Shown: positions 60,068-64,000 of the stretch, piece by piece
Layout: every line of letters begins with the position of its first letter
How positions within the stretch are numbered: position 1 is the first letter of the stretch
Assembly: GCA_947087265.1 (NCBI GenBank)
Contig: CAMUBY010000002.1
Location: forward strand, 186,001-250,000
Direction: 5' to 3'
DNA from: an uncultured Clostridia bacterium
GTDB lineage: Bacteria; Bacillota; Clostridia; Christensenellales; Borkfalkiaceae
Length of the DNA stretch: 64,000 nt
Made by a program: the position numbers and the translations under genes
The notes under the pieces: generated by a model
What the model was told of the DNA's origin: nothing
Databases searched by the model: none
Seen by the model: the letters and a program-made list of their open reading frames with translations, nothing else

Positions 60068-60733
60068 ATGTCTGAAATGACGCAAACAACTGCGGTGAAA
60101 GCCGCACCGCTCTGGAAACGCATTCTGTTTTCCAACGTACTGGCCGAAAAGTCGGTTGCGGGAAGAATCGCCTACATGGGCGTGATTGCGGCGCTGTGTA
60201 TCGTGACGAATATGTTTGAAATCAAATTCGCCACCACGCAATTTTCGTTTACGGTGTTTTCTTCCATTTTAGCGGGCATTTTAATCGGTCCGCTGTTCGG
60301 GTTCTGCGCCGTATTTCTGGGCGACGCCATGGGCTATCTCTATAACAGCATGGGATATCCCTACTACTGGTGGGTGGCGCTCTCCTGTGCCGCGATGGCT
60401 TTGGTAGCGGGTTTTCTGATGAATCTGCCCATGAAATTCAAGGGCGCGGTGTATGTGAAACTTGCGGTTATTTCTCTGCTAACGTTGTTTGTGTGCTCGG
60501 TGGGCATTAATACGACGGGGATGTATTATATCGGGCTGAACATCTATTTTCCGAAAGACGTGCAGAACGCGATTGCCGAACGCTTCGGCGGAGAATTTAA
60601 TTTTTGGATTTATTGCGTTATCCGCTATTTCATTCTCGGGCAGATATATAACAGTCTTCTCAATTATGCGTTGCTGTTTGCCGCCGTGCCGCTGCTCAAT
60701 GCCGTGAAGCCGCTCAAACTCAAAATTAAATAA
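60068..60733 (+). CDS. folT: folate ECF transporter substrate-binding (S) component
   Basis: 221 residues with about six membrane segments; GRIAYMGVIAALCIVTNMFEI near the N-terminus is typical of ECF S components, followed by FSFTVFSSILAGILIGPLFGFCAVFLGDAMGYL. The THF riboswitch directly ahead identifies folate as the substrate. It would dock with shared EcfA/EcfA'/EcfT modules encoded elsewhere. A terminator follows, so it is a single-gene transcript. Confidence 0.92.
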   Translation: MSEMTQTTAVKAAPLWKRILFSNVLAEKSVAGRIAYMGVIAALCIVTNMFEIKFATTQFSFTVFSSILAGILIGPLFGFCAVFLGDAMGYLYNSMGYPYYWWVALSCAAMALVAGFLMNLPMKFKGAVYVKLAVISLLTLFVCSVGINTTGMYYIGLNIYFPKDVQNAIAERFGGEFNFWIYCVIRYFILGQIYNSLLNYALLFAAVPLLNAVKPLKLKIK

Positions 60734-60752
60734 TCATGAAAATTTATCAACG

Positions 60753-60784
60753 GTCAACCGCTTGCGGTTGACTTTTGTTTTTTG
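60753..60784 (+). terminator. folT terminator overlapping the lgt promoter
   Basis: Perfect 8-bp stem GTCAACCG/CGGTTGAC (60753-60760 with 60765-60772), tetraloop CTTG, then TTTTGTTTTTT. Confidence 0.92.
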
Positions 60785-60796
60785 CAAGTGTATAAT
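60768..60796 (+). promoter_or_regulatory. lgt promoter embedded in the folT terminator
   Basis: TTGACT (60768-60773) is the 3' arm of the terminator stem; TATAAT (60791-60796) follows after exactly 17 nt. Confidence 0.88.
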
Positions 60797-60829
60797 AAAA
60801 ACATTCAAGATTATGAAGGGGGGTCGAAT

Positions 60830-62155
60830 ATGGGCGCAATGCTACTCGCAAGCAATCCGCAGTGGGGCTTGGCGGCGGACGGAAAAGGCTTTTGCGTTTT
60901 CGGCTTTGAAATTTACTTTTACGCCGTTTTTATCGTGGTGGGCATGGTTGCGGCGGCGGCGCTTTCCGCACTCCTCATGAAGCGGCGGAATTTATCTCCC
61001 GATTTGATTTTTTTACTGTTCATCGTCTGTATTCCTTCTGCCATTATCGGCGCACGGTTGTTCTCGTGCATTACCGACCCTAATCTCGGCATCCAACGTT
61101 TTTTCGATTTCCGCGACGGCGGTCTTTCCATTATCGGCGGTGTGGTTGCAGGCGTTACCGCAGGTCTTGTGGTTTGCGTTGTCAAAAAGGTGAATTTCCT
61201 GCGCGCGGCGGATTGTGTTGTCATCAATATTTTGTTTGCGCAGGCATTGGGTCGTTGGGGTAATTTCTTCAACGCCGAAGTGTATGGCGGCGTGGTGACT
61301 GACCCTTCCATGCAGTGGTTTCCGCTCGCGGTTCCGATTGCACCTGGAATGTCCGGCATCGATTCGTTCGGTGCGGCAAACGTGACCTGGCATTACGCAT
61401 TTTTCTTTTATGAAATGCTTGCTAATTTAGTCGGGTGGGCACTGCTCTTCTCGGCGGCTTGGTACTGGAAAAAGAAACCTAACGGCGTGTTTACCTGCGC
61501 CTATTTTGTCTGGTACGGTATCGTGCGTACGATTATGGAACCTCTGCGCGACCCGAGTTATATTCTCGGTCATAAAGTACCCGCGTCACTTGTCATGTCG
61601 ATTCTGTTTATTGTGCTCGGCGTTGCATGTATCGGCTTGTTGCTCTTCCTCAATTACAGAAAGGAAGGTGCGCTCATCGGCAGTAAGAAAGGCGACCCCT
61701 GCGGCATTACCGAATATCTTTCGCCGAATAAAGACGAACAGCCCTATTTTTCCAAAATCAATATGTTCGGCGCGAACTATCCGCCCAAACCCTCGAAAGA
61801 AGAGTTGAAGCGTTTGAAAGAGGAGAAAAAAGCGCAACGGGCGGCGGAAAAACAGGCGGAAGAAGCGGAACACGCAGAAGAGGACGGGCAGACAGTTACG
61901 GCGGAAATTCCCGAACGGACGGAACCGCATGAAGAAGCAAAACTGCAAACAGAGGAACCGCAGGCGGCGGCACAACCTGTAGCCGAGGCGGTGCAGCAAA
62001 CGGAAACTAAACAGGAGTCGCCGAAAAAAACGGCAAAACCCAAACAGGCGGGCGGGAAAACCGCGCCGTCCGGTACGGCAAAGCCGAAATCAAAGCAAAG
62101 CGCCGCAAAAACCGGACAGACGAATCAAAGGAATAAACCGCCCAAAAAAGACTAA
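60830..62155 (+). CDS. lgt: prolipoprotein diacylglyceryl transferase with long charged C-terminal tail
   Basis: 441 residues. Lgt adds diacylglycerol from phosphatidylglycerol to the lipobox cysteine of prolipoproteins. Seven membrane segments; the signature LGRWGNFFNAEVYGG (about residues 141-155) and IRTIMEPLRDPSYILG are intact. From about residue 300 the protein continues for ~140 residues rich in Lys, Glu, Ala and Pro, of low complexity and probably disordered in the cytoplasm; typical Lgt stops near 260-290. AAGGGGGG precedes the ATG. lspA follows in the same direction. Confidence 0.95.
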   Translation: MGAMLLASNPQWGLAADGKGFCVFGFEIYFYAVFIVVGMVAAAALSALLMKRRNLSPDLIFLLFIVCIPSAIIGARLFSCITDPNLGIQRFFDFRDGGLSIIGGVVAGVTAGLVVCVVKKVNFLRAADCVVINILFAQALGRWGNFFNAEVYGGVVTDPSMQWFPLAVPIAPGMSGIDSFGAANVTWHYAFFFYEMLANLVGWALLFSAAWYWKKKPNGVFTCAYFVWYGIVRTIMEPLRDPSYILGHKVPASLVMSILFIVLGVACIGLLLFLNYRKEGALIGSKKGDPCGITEYLSPNKDEQPYFSKINMFGANYPPKPSKEELKRLKEEKKAQRAAEKQAEEAEHAEEDGQTVTAEIPERTEPHEEAKLQTEEPQAAAQPVAEAVQQTETKQESPKKTAKPKQAGGKTAPSGTAKPKSKQSAAKTGQTNQRNKPPKKD

Positions 62156-62281
62156 CGAAAGACGGCGCTTGCAAGCGTTGCAGAAATCAAGTATAAGCGG
62201 CAGGACAAGCCGCATAATTATAAGACAGAATGATTTTTCGATTGTCCGTGTAAGCGCGGTGCATCGGAAAGGGAGAACAGC

Positions 62282-62752
62282 GTGCTGGGTTTATATACCA
62301 ATAAAGACGTACAAAAGCTGGTTCGTCGGCTTCGCGACGAATATGATGCAGTAATAAGACGGCAAATAGAAGTATTGGCGGAAATGAAAGAACAGAACCG
62401 CATTCTTCTCGCACGCGTTTCCGAATTGGAACTGGAGCGGAACAGCGTATCCGACGCAATCGTACACGCGGTTGCGGAGGGAGAACGCATCAAGCGTGAA
62501 AGCGCAATGGAAGCGGAAAACGAGCGGAAGGAACTTGCGCTTCTCGCCGAGAAGTGTCGTATCCTCGGAAACGAACAGCCTGATACTTCCGACGAAGCGG
62601 CGTACTCGGAATTTTTACATAAATTGCACGAAGCGCTAGACCAAAACGAAGGTCAGTCGTTCAATATGGAAGACGTCCTTTCACCCAAAGAACCGCTCAA
62701 TCTCCAACAACTTTGCATGGATTTGGGGCTTATGGAGGAAGAAACCGAATGA
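62282..62752 (+). CDS. coiled-coil protein of unknown function
   Basis: 156 residues from a GTG that follows GGGAG. Residues ~5-105 are predicted continuous coiled coil, rich in Glu, Arg, Lys, Ala and Leu, with a DivIVA-like flavour (KLVRRLRDEYDAVI) but no convincing DivIVA N-terminus; the C-terminal 45 residues are acidic. No family recognised. Translationally coupled to lspA (ATGA). Confidence 0.7.
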   Translation: MLGLYTNKDVQKLVRRLRDEYDAVIRRQIEVLAEMKEQNRILLARVSELELERNSVSDAIVHAVAEGERIKRESAMEAENERKELALLAEKCRILGNEQPDTSDEAAYSEFLHKLHEALDQNEGQSFNMEDVLSPKEPLNLQQLCMDLGLMEEETE

Positions 62753-63318
62753 AAAAAACGGCTTTGGCTTGTGCGCTCGTTTGCGCCGTATTACTCTTTT
62801 TAGACCTCATTTCCAAAACCGTCGTTTTTTCCATGGATATTCACCAGACGCAGTATTTCCTCGACTTTGTCAGAATTAACTGCCATCGGAACGAGGGAAT
62901 GATGCTCGGCATCGGAAATAAAAGCCCCGGCTGGGTGATGGATTTGGTGACCGCTTTGACGGGCGTTATGATTGTCGGAATCGTGGTGCTTTTCTTCACG
63001 GTATTCAAACGCAATAAACCTGCGGGCGTGTGTCTTGCGATTATCGAGGCGGGTGCATTGGGGAATTTTATCGACCGCGTCTGCCTGAACTATGTGCGCG
63101 ATTTTATCGACGTGCAAAAGATTTTATTTATTCCGGGCTATATTTGCAACGTGGCGGATATTTATATTATGGTCGGCGCCGTCGTGCTCATTTTCATCAT
63201 CTTGTTTATCGGGAAGGGAGCGGTGTTCCCTCTTACCAAAAAATGGCGCGAGCAGGCGAAGATTGAGGACGCAAAAAAAGCGGAGTCGAAAAAGGAAAAG
63301 AAGCGGAAGGATTCATGA
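62749..63318 (+). CDS. lspA: lipoprotein signal peptidase II
   Basis: 189 residues. Four membrane segments; conserved boxes RNEGMMLGIGNK, GALGNFIDRVCLNYVRDFID and CNVADIYIMVGAVVL carry the two catalytic aspartates (in VRDF and VAD). It cleaves the signal peptide of lipoproteins after Lgt has acted. The first two boxes deviate from the usual NxGAAFS, but the catalytic residues are kept. A basic C-terminal tail (~30 residues) is unusual. The rluD-type gene overlaps its stop. Confidence 0.93.
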   Translation: MKKTALACALVCAVLLFLDLISKTVVFSMDIHQTQYFLDFVRINCHRNEGMMLGIGNKSPGWVMDLVTALTGVMIVGIVVLFFTVFKRNKPAGVCLAIIEAGALGNFIDRVCLNYVRDFIDVQKILFIPGYICNVADIYIMVGAVVLIFIILFIGKGAVFPLTKKWREQAKIEDAKKAESKKEKKRKDS

Positions 63319-64000
63319 AAAAGCTTTCCTTTGAAGTCCGCGAAGAATGCCGCGCAGACGTTTTTTTCAGTGAGCAGACGGGTTTAACCCGCTCCGCCGT
63401 TAAAAAACTTGCCGAGGAAGGAAAAATTACGACGGACGGAAAACAGTTAAAAGCAGGGCAGAATCTCCGCAGCGGAATGCAAGCCGTCATTGAAATTCCC
63501 GACCCTGTGCCTATTTGCGCCGTACCCGAAGATATTCCCATTGAAATTGTGTACGAGGACGACGATATTGCGGTTGTAAATAAACCGCAGGGCATGACCG
63601 TGCACGCAGGCGCAGGAAATACCGCAGGAACGCTTGTGAACGCGCTTCTGTTCCGTTTGAAGTCTTTGAGCGGAATCAACGGAAAACTCCGCCCGGGCAT
63701 TGTACACCGAATCGATAAAGATACTTCGGGATTGCTCGTCGTTGCCAAAAACGATGCGGCGCATTTATCGCTTTCTCGGCAGATTGCCGAAAAGACTTGT
63801 AAACGCGAATACCTTGCCTTGCTCGAAGGCGTTGTGAAAGAGGAGCGCGGCACGGTGGAAACGGATATCGGGCGCGATACGAAAGACCGTTTGAAAATGG
63901 CGGTTCTGCCTAAGGGAAAGGGGCGCGCCGCCGTCACAGACTTCTTCGTGGAAAAGCGGTATGCGGGAAATACGCTCGTGCGGTTTTCTTTGCATACGGG
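63315..64000 (+). CDS. rluD: RluA-family (RluD-type) 23S rRNA pseudouridine synthase, 5' part
   Basis: First 228 residues; the gene continues past the window. An N-terminal S4 domain (LTRSAVKKLAEEGKITTDGKQLK), then the catalytic domain with NKPQGMTVHAG and HRIDKDTSGLLVVAKN, whose Asp134 is the catalytic residue. It converts uridines in 23S rRNA (1911/1915/1917 region for RluD) to pseudouridine. RluD is chosen over other RluA members from the S4 domain and the common lspA-rluD order; target specificity is not certain. Confidence 0.88.
   Translation, partial: MKKLSFEVREECRADVFFSEQTGLTRSAVKKLAEEGKITTDGKQLKAGQNLRSGMQAVIEIPDPVPICAVPEDIPIEIVYEDDDIAVVNKPQGMTVHAGAGNTAGTLVNALLFRLKSLSGINGKLRPGIVHRIDKDTSGLLVVAKNDAAHLSLSRQIAEKTCKREYLALLEGVVKEERGTVETDIGRDTKDRLKMAVLPKGKGRAAVTDFFVEKRYAGNTLVRFSLHT

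Overview
The window reads as chromosome from an uncultured, spore-forming member of the Clostridia. The evidence is an uninterrupted sigK, a spoIIID gene, a type III glutamine synthetase, a stand-alone rpoBC pair, a tetrahydrofolate riboswitch on an ECF S-component gene, and HgdC/HgdB-like activase genes. Sigma-A promoters close to TTGACA-N17-TATAAT and strong intrinsic terminators are frequent. A Christensenellales-like gut lineage would fit, but that is inference only; no rRNA gene is present.

Layout. 1-6.2 kb: 3' end of aspS, a membrane XRE regulator, sigK, glnN-type glutamine synthetase, dut, trmB and a small membrane protein. 6.2-10 kb (minus strand): BspA-like leucine-rich-repeat lipoprotein, radA, fused ispDF and an S4 protein of the RqcP type. 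10-18.2 kb: rpoB and rpoC behind a consensus promoter and a structured leader of about 200 nt. 18.2-23 kb: an ABC-2 exporter whose promoter spacer carries a G9 run, a lipoprotein, and an ECF sigma/anti-sigma pair whose ectodomain is paralogous to that lipoprotein. 23-30 kb: HelD-like helicase and a type IIA topoisomerase pair (parE/parC-like). 30-36 kb: stand-alone GlmU-type acyltransferase, glmM, glmS and a UDP-GlcNAc 4,6-dehydratase. 36-48.8 kb: an AT-richer surface polysaccharide cluster with a priming transferase, three GT4 glycosyltransferases, a complete wbpA/B/E/D-type set for UDP-GlcNAc(3NAc)A, Wzy and Wzx.

48.8-54.4 kb is the accessory island and the most interesting part. It lies between two direct copies (about 95% identical over about 200 bp) of the spoIIID promoter and 5' coding region. 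The left copy is a broken remnant; the right copy is an intact spoIIID. Between them are a divergently transcribed RHH-WYL regulator with twin 17-bp operator-like repeats, an FtsH-like AAA+ protein whose M41 zinc-protease motif is destroyed and whose membrane segments are C-terminal, a translationally coupled Smr-domain protein, and an ArsB/NhaD-type permease with its own promoter. RHH-WYL control, an inactivated membrane AAA+ protein and a possible nuclease together look like an undescribed stress or anti-phage module. That function is inference.

54.5-64 kb: a two-gene HgdC/HgdB-like activase system, a DUF421/DUF4363 pair, a folate riboswitch with folT, and an operon of lgt, a coiled-coil protein, lspA and an rluD-type pseudouridine synthase. 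lgt and lspA together process lipoproteins, of which this window encodes at least two.
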